NCBI GenBank assembly: GCA_032622095.1
Contig: CP136065.1
Coordinates: forward strand, 20,452,134 to 20,516,133
Origin: Siphonodentalium dalli
Taxonomy: Eukaryota > Mollusca > Scaphopoda > Gadilida > Siphonodentaliidae
DNA: 64,000 nt
Direction of reading: 5' to 3'
The notes beneath the pieces were generated by a model that saw nothing but the letters and a program-made list of their open reading frames with translations, did no database searches and was not told where the DNA came from. This document shows positions 35,639 through 48,212 of this stretch, piece by piece. The translations under genes were made by a program, and so were the position numbers. The number at the start of each line of letters is the position of its first letter. The stretch's first letter is position 1.

Positions 35639-37287
35639 CTCTTGGGCTCCAAATAAACATGCATGCACCAGCTGCATGCACGTTTATATTTTTCTTGGGA
35701 AATCCCCCCCCCCATGCACAGTGCTTATTTGGGTCTGCACGTTTATTAATATTTTGAAGCTATGAAAATTTAAATCAGCACAAATTCAAGATTTCTATAT
35801 GATTCGGATGTAAAAATGATGGGCTTTACTTTTGCATGTACTCTTGCGTGCCTATAAAAGTACAGGGTGGAATAATAGTACAGGTTGGAAAATGTCGCAT
35901 AACTGAATAATAGTACAGTGCGGAATAAACGTACAGACTGGAAATATTAGTACCATACATCCCAACAAAACGCACCATCTGACTGGTTTACTGATGCCAT
36001 GTGACAGAAATAGTTTCGATGGATTTCCAGGTCTGTGAATCTACAGTGTGCTGATCGGTGATCACTGTCAACAATCAGAGTTCATTTATCTATATTTACA
36101 TACACCTGATATCTCTTCCGATTTCCCCATAGCGTTACGTTAGACACACCCCTTATTCAATGCGTTCATAAACCTATGAACGTAACGTGACGTCACTTCC
36201 AGTGTCGTTCATAGGTTTATGAACATATTGGTCCCGGAAATCACCGGGGATTGTCGGAAATTACCGACTGCTTGAGTATCTAGTAGGTCCGGATTTGGCA
36301 AGAAATTTGTTTCGGTCTACAATCAGTGTTGTTGCTCGGTGTTACTGAGCGTTGATGTTAAAAAAAACGCGCTACTCAATGGAGTTTTATCATTTTCCTT
36401 GCCGCTACAAATATTCCCCCGAACCTCACAAATATATTATTATGGTAGAACGGCGTGTTGTCGATTTCTTAACCGCAGCAGAAACTTAATTGTTAGTTTC
36501 AGATATTAATCATTCTTGAAATCAACACGTCTACATTAGTTACAAGCTAAACAAGACATTTTGTCATATGTGTATACTTTACTGTGAAATTGCGTTTCTT
36601 CCGTTCTCCATGAACGGATTCTCAAAATGTTTGGTTTTCCAAAAAACAAGGATTCGAACTGTCTGAACTGAACTCCATGCGTTCGTTTAAATAGATGAAT
36701 AAATAGTGGGAAAGACATACAATCCTAGTTTATAATGAATTTAAGTATATAAATATAAATAATAAACGGCGGATTCAACGTGGTCATGGGTTTTGACCGC
36801 GTTAAAAAAATCAGCAAACTCCGCATGAACCCCTTCGGGGTTCATGCAGTTTGCTGATTTTTTCTCGTGGTCAAAACCACATGACCGCATTGAAACCGCC
36901 GTTCATTTCTTATATGAATAACACAATTTAAGATTGGTGAATTATTTCTTTTGGTTAATTTAATAAACGTACAGGACCAAATAACATACAGGTGGGAATT
37001 TTACTTCGATTTTAATAATCGTACATTAGGCACTCAAGAGTACATATTCAAGTATGTGCCTATGTGGCAAACCAAATAAACACCACATGATACATACATG
37101 TACCTGTACTACATGTTGACTCGTATACTTGAACCTGCTATAAAAATTATTTGGTTAACCACAGTTGACGTTTTGCTAAGAGTTCCCCCTGCACTATTAT
37201 TTGGGTCTGTACTTTTATTAACTTTCAATGGAATTTCCCCCCCCTGCACTATTATTAGGGCCTGCACTTTTATTTGGAGCCTGAGAG
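35639..37287. mobile_element. 1.65 kb TIR element flanked by TA
   Basis: The left end CTCTTGGGCTCCAAATAAA is mirrored by TTTATTTGGAGCCTGAGAG at the right, with TA at 35637-35638 and 37288-37289. Subterminal inverted motifs (GTACAGG-TGGAATAATAG on one side, CTATTATTTGGGTCTGTAC on the other) extend the symmetry. No transposase was recognised. It contains a separate hairpin at 36765-36903 and a stub of an M1 MITE near 36468. Confidence 0.65.
36765..36903. mobile_element. Hairpin MITE with CCCCTTCGGGG loop
   Basis: AACGGCGGATTCAA at the left pairs with the CCGCCGTT end at the right. AAAAAATCAGCAAACT pairs with AGTTTGCTGATTTTTT. The loop is ACCCCTTCGGGGT, a stable UUCG-type tetraloop if transcribed. 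Confidence 0.8.
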
Positions 37288-37499
37288 TAAGTTGCATTGA
37301 CATTTATTTCCCGAATTACCATGCTAAGGAACATTGCAACTGGTTTGAAGTAACATGATTGCGTTGCGTCAACACTGGAACTGCATTGATGGTAATTTTC
37401 AACATGGTCTCACTGAGGTTCTATCAAATATAAATACTAGTATGGTTGAGGGAGACAATTATTTTGAGAATATGTGAACCTGTGTTAACATGAGCCTAA

Positions 37500-38421
37500 G
37501 GCGACACCAATTTTTAAGTCTGGTTTACGAACACCTCCTACAACTTTTTTCCATTTCGTGCAGGGGGGGGGGTCGGAAAAAATTTCAGGCACGTATGGCA
37601 TTTTTTCCCTTTCGATCATTTTTTGTACCCACCCACCCCCACCGCCAAATTTTTTTCCGTTTTCGGCAGTTTTTTCCGACCATTTTTTGACACCCACCCC
37701 CCTTTTAACACTAAAACAGAGATTTGCGGGGGGAATTCACTGTAAACAGCTGTATATGAATTTCTGTGCATACTATTTATCATGGATGTTAACATGGACA
37801 TGTAAATAGGAATGAGTCATTTTGAGGTAATTCGGCCAAAAAAACATGGCTGCCTGCGGCCATCTTGGATTTAAAAATTTGCAACAAAATACAACACGAT
37901 AACTGCCTGCAGTCAGTTTACAGTTAGAATTACATTATTTCTCTCATTCAAAGTGGTTTTGAAGCCCAACTCATTGCCAAAACACTAAAAAACAAGCAGG
38001 AATTGTTTTTTTTAGTTGCGGAAAAAATTGCTTGTTGGTGGCTTTGACCACCCACCCACATACGTGCCGGAATTTTTTTTTCACTCCCCCCGCCCCCCCC
38101 CCCCCCCCCCCTGTTTCATGAATTTTTTTTTTAATTTTTTTGTCCCAAAATATTTTACACGCATACTGATTTTCATGTGCTGTCGCATCCGGTTCTGCTT
38201 ATGATCATTTACAGATCCATATTTTCATGTATTTCATGACAAGATATGTCTTGTTTGGTTTGAACAGAATTTCATTCAAAAACATTTTTTCACAATTTTT
38301 GTAAAATTTATGTAAAATTCCACGATTTACTTAATCTTTTTTATTTTTATTTTTTCCCCTCCTGCATCTACTTTTTTTCTCCCCACATTATTGTAAACCA
38401 GACTTAAAAATTGGTGCCGCT
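37500..38421. mobile_element. M2 Harbinger-type MITE, copy 3, enlarged by internal insertions
   Basis: The ends GGCGACACCAATTTTTAAGT and TTAAAAATTGGTGCCGC have TAA outside both (37497-37499 and 38422-38424). The family interior is split: about 540 bp from roughly 37560 to 38100 is extra, rich in C/G and T runs, with inverted blocks (CAGGCACGTATGG against CCACATACGTGCCGG) and a fragment of the pearl-like unit (CATGGCTGCCTGCGGCCATC at 37845). Confidence 0.85.
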
Positions 38422-38424
38422 TAA

Positions 38425-39880
38425 ATATCATCTGATGGAGTCAAAATCATTGAACCGTCACTTATGCATGCACATTTAGTCTTGATGTTGAGTCTGGCTT
38501 TCATCATTTTCATTTAATAGTTTTACTGTTATCCACCAAAGGTTGAGGTGTTATGGAACAACTGTATGGCATCGTATACTGTTATCTTCCGAGTAAATAT
38601 GGAGTCTCTAATTCTTTTATCAGTCACGCATCTGCTCATCAAATAGTATAATCCTTAAATATTTGTAGTCCAGGTGGTCTCGACTCCACAGTACATGCAT
38701 AAACATTCATCTGCAGTGTGTTTTAATTTTCTTTGCCGTGTAACAACTGTTGTCCCAAGTTTCAATGCCTTGTCCTCCTGGTATGTAGGGATTACCAATT
38801 TACCATTGCCGTGTTTTAATTTGCAATTTTGATGATGACGCTCACTTGTTGATAAATTTCTTTGTCGTGTAACAACTGTTGTACCAAGTTTCTACGCCGC
38901 GTCCTCCTGGTATTTAGGGATTACCGGTGCCTTTAATAGTGATGCATCATTGCCAGTTAATGTACATTAGAGTGGAACTGAATTAACAATGTCACATTGA
39001 CATGGTACTCAGTTAAGACCAGTAAAACAGCAACAGTTGTATTATTGTACAACAGGCTTATCACTATCAGTACTTACTACATGTACAGACCCCTTATACT
39101 AATACTATCGTGGATCAAAATTCAAACTTCTCAATTCTTCTTCTTCTGGACAGGTGCATGAGCAGGCCACTGGCACTACATCATGCTTGTACCGGTACCA
39201 CAAATTAAATTTTGCGTATTGTCGTAGCGAGACAATATTCTGGTTATGGGCAGATGGCCGGGTACCCGAGGTACTGTTCAATACTATAGTTGATCCGTTT
39301 CGTTATCGTAGCTTAATTCTTACTGTTCCGGGAATTGAAATATTTTTTGTCACATGAAATTTAGTCTTTTTCGATATTTGCGCACATCCATGCGGAGAAA
39401 TCGGCGAATCTTATATATAAGTCCACAGTTTATCCGTTTGTAGCCAATACACCATTTCCTTCTGTCTATCCGAGTTGATTCGCGACAAAATTAACTCAAA
39501 ACACCACAAGGAATTATCCGCGCTTCATTTTGAAGAACGGTATTAACTAAAAGTTAAGATTGTAATTTGGCTGCAGAAACGAAACGAAACGAATTTTGAA
39601 ACACAATAATTGTGTTCACTAATATTTTCCTGTTGGTATATGGTCTACTATAGTATACGCAATCATTTATTTGAAATAATAAGTATCACTTAGAGAATAA
39701 TTCTTACTGATAATTAGAAATATCTTTATTTTGTATCCCTTTAATATTAAATAATGGCCCTGAAAACTGTATGTTTGTCAGTTTAATGTTCACTAATTAT
39801 AGCTAGGCTGTTAGATAAAGTATGATATTGCTTCATTTGTCCGGGGTAGTGTATTGTCATACTGTCATAATAAACTTCAA
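38425..39880. other. Unassigned sequence with a short direct repeat
   Basis: Two copies of CGTGTAACAACTGTTGT-CCAAGTTTC plus GTCCTCCTGGTAT-TAGGGAT lie at about 38737-38800 and 38867-38930. The frame at 39154-39357 follows a pyrimidine-rich CAG but has no recognised domain. No gene is called. Confidence 0.5.
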
Positions 39881-39884
39881 GTAA

Positions 39885-42310
39885 TAAGGTAACTACTCCT
39901 CAATGCTGCTTGAATACATAAATGATTAATAAGGTAACAACTACCCGTCAATGATCGACGTCTTAATATAGAAAGGTCTAATAAGGTAACTAACTACACG
40001 GCAATGATACTTAGTATAGAAAGGTTAATAATTTAACTTCTTGCCAATGATGCTTTAATATAAAAAGCGTTAATAAGGTAACTACCCGTCAATAATGCTT
40101 TAGTATAGAAATGGTTACTAAGGTAACTACATGTCAATGATGCTTTAACAAAGAAAGGGTTAATAAGGTAAAGTTCTACACGTCAATGATGCTTTAATAT
40201 AGAAAGGGCTAATAGGGTAACTACACGTCAATGATGTTTTAATATAGAAATGGTTAATATGGTAATTACACGCCAATGGTGCTTTAATATAGAAAGGGTT
40301 AATATGGTAACTTCCGTCCATGATGCTTTAATATAGAACTGGCTAATATGATAACTACATGTCAATGATGCTTTATTGTAGAAAGGGTTAATAATGTAAC
40401 TAATCACCAATGATACTCATTATAAAAAGGGTTAATAAGGTAACTACCTGTCAATTATTGCTTCAATGTAGAAAGGGTTAATACGATAATTACACGCCAA
40501 TGGTGCTTTAATATAGAAAGGGTTAATATGGTAACTATCAGTCAATGATGCTTTAATATAGAAAGTGTTATAATATGGTAACTGCACGTCAATGATGCTT
40601 TGATACAAAAATGGTTAATAAGGAAGGTAATTACCCGTCAATGGCGCTTTAATATAGAAATGGTTTATAATGTAACTACTCACCAATGATACTTAGTATA
40701 GAAAGGGTTGTTTAATGTAACTACCTGTCCATTAATGCTTTAATATAGAAAGGGTTAATAAGGTAACTAGTAACTACACGCCAATGATACTTAGTATAGA
40801 AAGGGTTAGTAAGGTAACTACACGACAATGATACTTTAGTATATAGAGGGTTAATTAGGCAACTACCCGTCAACGATGCTTTAATATAGAAAGGGTTAAC
40901 ATGGTAACTACACGTCAATGATATTTTAATAAAGAAAGGGCTAATAAGGTACTACATGTCAATGCTGCTTTAATACAGAAATGGTTAATAAGGTAACTTC
41001 ACGTCAATGATGCTTTAATATAGAAAGGGTTAATAATGCAACTACTCACCAATGATACTTAGTATAGAACGGGTTAATAAGATAACTACCCGGCAATAAT
41101 GATGCTTTAATATAGAAAGGGTTATAATAAGGTAACTACACGTCAATGATGCTTTAATACATAAATGGTTAATAAGGTAACTACCCGCCAATGGCGCTTT
41201 AATATAGAAAGGGTTAATAATGCAACTACTCACCAATGATACTTAGTATAGAAAGGGTTAATAAGGTAACTACCTGTCAATTAATGCTTTAATATAGAAA
41301 GGGTTAATAAGGTAACTACATGTCAATGCTACTTAGTATAGAAAGGGTTAATAAGGTAACTACACGACAATGGTACTTTAGTATATACAGGGTTAACAAG
41401 GCATGCAACTACCCGTCAATGGTGCTTTAATATGGAAAGAGTTAACATGGTAACTACACGTCAATGATATTTTAATATAGAAAGGGTTAATAAGGTAACT
41501 ACACATCAATGATGCTTTAATACAGAAAGGGTTAATAAGGTAACTTCACGTCAATGATGCTTTAATATAGAAAGGGTTAATATGGTAACTACTCACAAAT
41601 GATACTTTGTATAGAACGGGTTAATAATGTAACTACCCGGCAATAATGCTTTAATATAGAATTGGTTAATATGGTAACTACACGTCAATGATGCTTTAAT
41701 ATAGAAAGGGTTATAATAAGGTAACTACACGTCAATGATGCTTTAATACAAAAATGGTTAATAAGGTACCTACCAGTCAATGGCGCTTTAATATAGAAAG
41801 GGTTAATAATGCAACTACTCACCAATAATATTTAGTATAGAAAGGGTTAATAAGGGAACTACCTGTCAATTAATGCTTTAATATAGAAATGGTTAATAAG
41901 GTAACTACACGCCAACGGTACTTATTATAGAAAGGGTTAATAAGGTAACTATATACGACAATGATACTTTGGTATATACATAGTTAATAAGGCAACTACC
42001 CGTCAATGATGATATAATATAGAAAGGGTTAACATTGTAACTACACATCAATGATATTTTAATATAGAAAGGGTTAATAAGGTAACTACACGTCAATGAT
42101 GCTTTAATAAAGAAAGGGTTAATAAGGTAACTTCACATCAATGGTGCTTTAATATAGAAAGGGTTAATAATGTAACTACTCACCAATGTTACTTAGTATA
42201 GAAAGGGTTAATAAGGTAACTACCTGTCAATTAATTATTTAATATAGAATGGTTAATAAGGTAACTACATGCCAATGATGCTGTAATATAGAAAGGGTTA
42301 ATAAGGTGAC
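39885..42310. repeat. 45 bp satellite array of about 50 units with higher-order structure
   Basis: The basic unit is AAGGTAACTACACGTCAATG followed by ATGCTTTAATATAGAAAGGG and TTAAT. Marked variants recur at wider spacing: a CACGACAATG-TACTTTAGTATATA unit near 40839, 41381 and 41972, and a GATATTTTAAT unit near 40920, 41466 and 42052. These spacings of about 541-546 and 586-591 bp equal 12 and 13 units, so blocks of 12-13 monomers were amplified. The minus-strand frames of about 60 codons with a repeating INPFYIKA peptide are by-products of a unit length divisible by three. Confidence 0.93.
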
Positions 42311-42329
42311 TTCAATGCAGATTATACAG

Positions 42330-42669
42330 TTTAACAAAATACCAGAGGTGTATATATCCGGGTGAACACTGTAACTAGTAAATACCTGGGCGAAACCCTG
42401 GTGTAAATACCTGGGTGTAAATACTCCGGATAACCTGGGTCTAAATACCCGGGTGTGACAGCGTCTTTCTAAATTATATCCGTAAAAACCCGGATAAACT
42501 GGGGTTTATACCTAACATATATAGAAAACACCAGGGTAAATATATATAAATCCCTGATTTACCTGGGTGTAACCTGGGTGTGACCTGGGTGGTACCAGGG
42601 TAAAACCTATATGTACCGGGGTATACCTAGGTAAACACCAAGATTTACCATGGTACATTTTTATATGGG
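42330..42669. repeat. ACCTGGGT minisatellite, paralogue of 27.8-28.5 kb in inverse orientation
   Basis: Units such as TACCTGGGTGTAAATAC and AACCTGGGTGTGACCTGGG lead into TACATTTTTATATGGG, which is the reverse complement of 27779-27794. It is the flank of the foldback insertion. Confidence 0.75.
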
Positions 42670-45600
42670 AATGTATACAAATGTATATATTTGCGTAAAA
42701 CTAAGACATAATGACCCATTTTTAGGGCAAAATTGGAACTCACCATCCAATATGGCCACCAAAATGGCTGCCGGTAGTAGAAAATATGACGTTTTTTACA
42801 AATATCTTCTAGATCAGTTCATGCTGTTTGGAACTGGTTAAGTAATATGACTTTATTTTGTGTTTTGTATATTAACTGATGATTGGAGCAATTAAAGATG
42901 CAATTATTAGGGTCATAGCCCCTTCCAATCCCTCAAAAATTTCATTATACAGAACGTAGTATTAAATTTCACCAAAAAAAACATAACTGGGATTCTACTT
43001 CTAGTCATATTTCAATAAGAAATGAACAGAACCTTGTAATATAAGGGAAGCATATCATTACCTATGAATATTCCAACTCCCTGTCTGGAGCCAAAATTCT
43101 TACTTTGGCTCAAAATGGCTGCCAACATGGCCGCCAAAATATGGAAAATGGTAAATATTGCTCCAGCATGTCCTGCAATCGCTTTCAAAGTTGTGGTTCA
43201 TATATAAAAATAAAAGAGTGGATCAATGGTCATGTGTGAGGTGAATCAGTATACAGTGACTGTACGATATATGGTTGTGGCCGATGTGACCGTATGGGGA
43301 TTAATGTGGTGTATGGATATAACGAGAGTATCTACATAGTTACCCGTGTGTTGTTTATGTGTATATGGAGTGACTGTATAATGTCGTGGTGTCCTTGTGG
43401 TAACGGGTGGATATATATTTATATATCCTGTGGATGTATTATCATTGGTGGATGTGTAGGGATTAGCTGTATGATAATGGATGGCGTGTATGATTATACA
43501 GTGAGTTGCTGAATTGTGAGGTGTATATGCAAGTATGGAAGGTATGAGTGGTCGTGTTTTTGTATATCTGGAAGGGCTGAATGGCCATTGGTGAGGTGTA
43601 CATATGTATACCTGGAGTGACTCTGTGGTCTAGGGCGGGCAGCATAGCCTTCATATGTATATATCAAGTTATTATATGACTATGTGTGTCGAATATGTAT
43701 ACATGTAGTGACTGCATGGTCAATGGTGAGATGAGTAGGTAGACAAGGCGTGGGTGTATGGTCATAAACGTAATGGATATGTATACATGGAATGGGAGTG
43801 ATTAAATGGCCATGTGCCAGGTGTATGAGTATACCTCGTGTTCCTGCTTGGTGACTCGTGGCGGCATGTGTGGGTCACACGGGTATACACACGTGTGGCT
43901 GTATGGTCATGGGCGAGGGGTATGTGTATATAGCGAGTGGCAATATGGCCATGGATGATGTGCATATGCATACATAGAGTGACAATACTGACATGGTTGG
44001 GGCGTATTAGTATATCTTGAGTGGCTATTCGGCTATGGTGTGACCAATAGGGATACGGGAGTGACATGGCCAATGATGAAGTGGATATGTATACAATGAT
44101 TGACCATGTATCATGTACAAATGTTTTGGATAGGTACACACAAGGTGACTATATGACTATAGGTCAGATGAGTGAGTATACCAGGTGCCATTGGTGATGG
44201 GCTGAGGGCATGTGTGTGAAGTCAGTGGCTATAGGGCGATTTGTGAGGTGCATATGTATCCTGGAGTGTTGTGGTGTATCTAGTGTTGATGTATATATTG
44301 AATGTATTTGACCATGTGTGTGGCAAATTATGTATACATGGAATGATAGTTTGACCAATGATGAGGTGAATGGGTATACAGGGAGTGACTATATGGTTAT
44401 GGGTCATGTTTATGAGTATACCCGATGTGCCTACATTGTGACTCATGGCTGTATGGTCATCCGTGGCATGTACGGGTGTAACCGAGTATGGCTGTATGGT
44501 CATGGGCCAGGTGTGCGTGCATATAGTGGATGACTATAGTGTTATGTATGTGGTGTTTATGTATATATGGAATGACTATGTGATAATGCGTCACGGGTTA
44601 TCGCTTTTCATGTTTAACGTTCCCACGTTGTACATAAACACCATCAAGATGGAGAACTCTCTGACATGACCTCTCTATTGATTAACATATTTTTAGTTAT
44701 TGTGGATATCCACACAAGGTACACACATGCAACCAAGCCATTACCTCAGCCACTCCATATCAGCTTAAACACGACACAAATGACAATTTAGTCACCCACT
44801 TTATACACGTACGCCTGACCATGCAGCCATACGTGGTTATACCCGCCGTACATACCACAAATGAGGATACAGACATGAATCACCATACATGAACACCAGG
44901 TATACTCCTACACCCGACACATGCTCATATAGTCACTCTATGTATACCACATTCACGACCGTGCAGTTACTCATTGTATACATATTCATATCACCATGGA
45001 TCATACAGTCACTACATGTATACCCATTCGCCATACCCATGACCATAGAGTCAATCCAGGTATACATGTATATACACATGGTGAGCCCTTCCAGATATAC
45101 CAATACCCGCACACACGATCACTCATAAGTTCCATACTTGCATATACATCTCACACATGCCAATTCAGCAACTCACTATATACTCATACACGCCATCCAT
45201 GACCATACAGCTACTCCATATACACCACCAATGAAACATCCACAGCATATATAAATATATGTCCCACCCGTTTCCAAAAGGGCACTCCCTGTAAACCCAC
45301 ACGCTCGTCAATGGCCATCCATCTTACTCCAGGCATGTATATATACACTTCAACCATGACCTTACAGTCATCCCATGTACACCTATACACATTAACATAA
45401 CTATAACATCACACTCCCAATTTCTATACGCACTCCACCCATTATCGTACAGACAGTACATACATACATATACACCCACCTGTCACAATACAGCCACACA
45501 CAGTACATATATACATCCCACCCACGACCGCATACAGTCAATCCATATATACATAAACAACACACGGGTGACCATGTAGATACTCTCGTTATAGCCATAC

Positions 45601-46867
45601 ACCACATCAATGCTCATACGGTCACATCAGCCACAACCATACATCGTACAGTCACTGTATACTGATTCACCTTACACATGACTATAGAGCCACTCTTTAT
45701 ATTACTATACATCTCACCATGGACAATGCAATCATAACCATATAGACACTCCTTGTATACATATTCACATAATCCATGACCATACAATAACTCCCTGTAT
45801 ACATATTCACCCCACCTATGACCATAGAGTAACCCCTGGCTGCCATTCAGTTGATCAATTTTTATATCATTATGGGCCAGAATAGCCACATATACTGGTT
45901 CATCTCCGTTCCGTCTCAAAGTTCTGCCCATTTCCTTTCTATATGGTCAGAATCATAAAAGAGGTTCTCCGCAAAAATTCCATAGTGCAACTTTAAAATG
46001 AATTTGTCATGACTCATGTCACATACGGAACTGGGACAAACAGAATGAAACGTAGTTGTCAGTTAATTGACAAACACGTATAATAACCAAGTGAGTCACA
46101 ATTTACTACCTTTTCGTATAACTCAGAGAATAATGTTCGGGATATATGTAAAAAATTAACTTTTTACAAATTTGGTTGCCATTTTGGAAGCCATCTTGAG
46201 CAATTTGATCCAAAAACACCGTAGTGTGACACATTTAATATAGACAAAAACAATAAACACCTTTGATACCAAAGTTAGTTCCATTTTACTTGAAAAAAAT
46301 GGTTAAAACCTGAAAAGTTAACTTTTGCTGATATTTATATCAAGTTTGTGAGAGAAGAAAATCCAATATTTCTGTTGATGTCAGTGGTGACAATAGTAAC
46401 AATGATTCATGGTGCACCATTTTGGCAGCCATTTTGAGCCAAAGTAAGAATTTCGGTTCCAGTGAGTTGTAATATTCATAGGTGATGATATGCCTCACTT
46501 ATAATGCAAAGTTCTGTTTATTTCTTATTGAAATATGACTAGAATCCCAGTTATGTTTTTTGTAAAAGTTTATACCACGTTCTGTAAAAATAGAATTTTC
46601 TGATGGATCAGAAAGGGCTAGGACCCCAATAATTGCATCTTTAATTGCTACAATGATCATTTAATATACAAATACAAAATAAAGTGATATTACTCAACCA
46701 GTTCCAAACAGCATGAACTAATATAGAAGATATTTGTGAAAAAAATGTCATATTTTCTACTTCCGGCAGCCATTTTGGCGGCCATCTTAGATGGTGAATT
46801 TCAATTTTGCCTCAAAATGTGTCATTATGTCTTAGTTTTACGAAAAATATATACATTTGTATACATT
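42670..46867. mobile_element. 4.2 kb foldback element with tandem-repeat arms
   Basis: The ends AATGTATACAAATGTATAT and ATATACATTTGTATACATT delimit the element. Outer arms (42670-43190 and about 46400-46867) are reverse complements, for example AACATAACTGGGATTCTA against TAGAATCCCAGTTATGTT. Inner arms (about 43200-44580 and 44730-45690) consist of 50-60 bp tandem units, GAGTGACTGTATGGTCATGG with GAGGTGTAT-TGTATAC on the left and their inverse on the right. Left and right units pair in register: GGTGAATCAGTATACAGTGA at 43225 against its inverse at 45653. The spacer is about 150 bp near 44585-44730. About 700 bp at 45.7-46.4 kb lacks a partner. Long TIRs made of tandem repeats define foldback (FB) elements. 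No transposase is present. Confidence 0.85.
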
Positions 46868-47403
46868 TTACTAGATTTTTCCACTATAATTTTCCCACCC
46901 TAGTTCGCACCAGACACCAATGTTCGGCTTTTATGGCACAAATTGAATGTCCTTTCACATGATATACAAATTAATCCAACATTTCATCAAATGCGAATTC
47001 TACAATGATTGAAAGGTGGTGGTTTGCCTGAATCGTCACGAAAAAAATGCGCGAAATGAAATTCAAACGAGCATGACGTCACGCATACGTAGAACTTGGC
47101 GTTGTTTTTCATTTCATTCCATGCAGCACTCAAGTAGAAACTATCGTGCGACAAAAAACTCGTGGATCATTTCTCTTTCTGGTGTTGTTTAATAACGAAA
47201 AGTTAAAATTGGTCATTTTCGAAAAATGGCCAAAAATCGAAGTACATTTTTTCTGAAAATCAGCTGCATCAAAATAACGCGCGTCCTGTTACGTCTCTGC
47301 GAAAACCGGATCGTGAAACTTCAGTTATTGGCTTGCAAGAAAATAAAAGTGCCATAAATTCCCTCTCCGGGTGACACCTTGCCTCAGCTGAAACCTGGAC
47401 TAT
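46868..47403 (-). repeat. Dispersed repeat R2, inverse copy
   Basis: It is the reverse complement of 26212-26650, beginning just outside the foldback element with TTACTAGATTTTTCCACTAT (matching 27758-27776 inverted). It has about 70 extra bases near 47270-47340 (CGTCTCTGCGAAAACCGGAT). Confidence 0.8.
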
Positions 47404-47804
47404 AATGGATGTATAGGAAATTTTACAGTTAAAAACAAACTTACAACTTTCCAAACATTGTATAGAATCTATCCTCCAAAGCCTCTTATCTTAGACATTT
47501 ACTTCTTTAAACTATTAAATTTCTAATTAATAAATTGAAAAATGAGTTAAGAATTTTTTTTTATTTTGGATAAATTGCAAATAACAGTTGTTGATGCCAG
47601 AGGCCTTCCATATATTTGGTGCCTGAGAACAAAGTAATTTAATTTATTTGAACTTCTATTAAAGACTGGCATTATACGCACCAATTTTTATGCAAAATTT
47701 ATGAAAATAACCTGCATTAGTATTAAAGAAAAGTTATTTGCTATGGGGGTTTAAACAACACAGCAAAACGTTTCTTTTCACTGTTATCCTTTGGCGGGTG
47801 AGTA

Positions 47805-47992
47805 GAGTAATGCTCTAATTAATTGACTCCTTAACCATAGCAGAATTATGGGTAACTTTTCAGGATTTAGTCAGAAATATGGCTTGTTGCCATTCATCGG
47901 AAAGCTCTCCCCGAGCCATATTTCTGCGTAATCCTGAAAAGTTACCCATAATTCTGCTGTGGTTGAGGAGTCGATTAATTAGAGCATTACTG
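47805..47992. mobile_element. M1 palindromic MITE, copy with shortened centre
   Basis: GAGTAATGCTCTAATTAATT and TTAATTAGAGCATTACTG at the ends are flanked by TA on each side. The central GAAAGCTCTC palindrome is partly deleted. Confidence 0.83.
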
Positions 47993-48212
47993 TACATCAT
48001 ATATGATGATAATGACATCATATCCATGGATGATTATATTTGTTCAAGTATACTGAGTAACATGGTAACAATCGCCTATATTACAAACAAATCGTAAAAA
48101 CAACATTATTAAAAGCATGAATCATTTTAAATAATTAAAATAATATCCATCCACATTATAACCATGAAAAGTTGCCTTTTAGGATATGAGTTCTCGAAGT
48201 TAAGTATATAGA

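Noticed and set aside
40228-42096. Minus-strand frames with a repeating INPFYIKA peptide
   Set aside because: The 45 bp satellite unit is divisible by three, so the repetition keeps frames open. There is no start context or domain.
39885-42310. CRISPR-like regular repeats
   Set aside because: The 45 bp units are contiguous with no unique spacers, and the DNA is eukaryotic.
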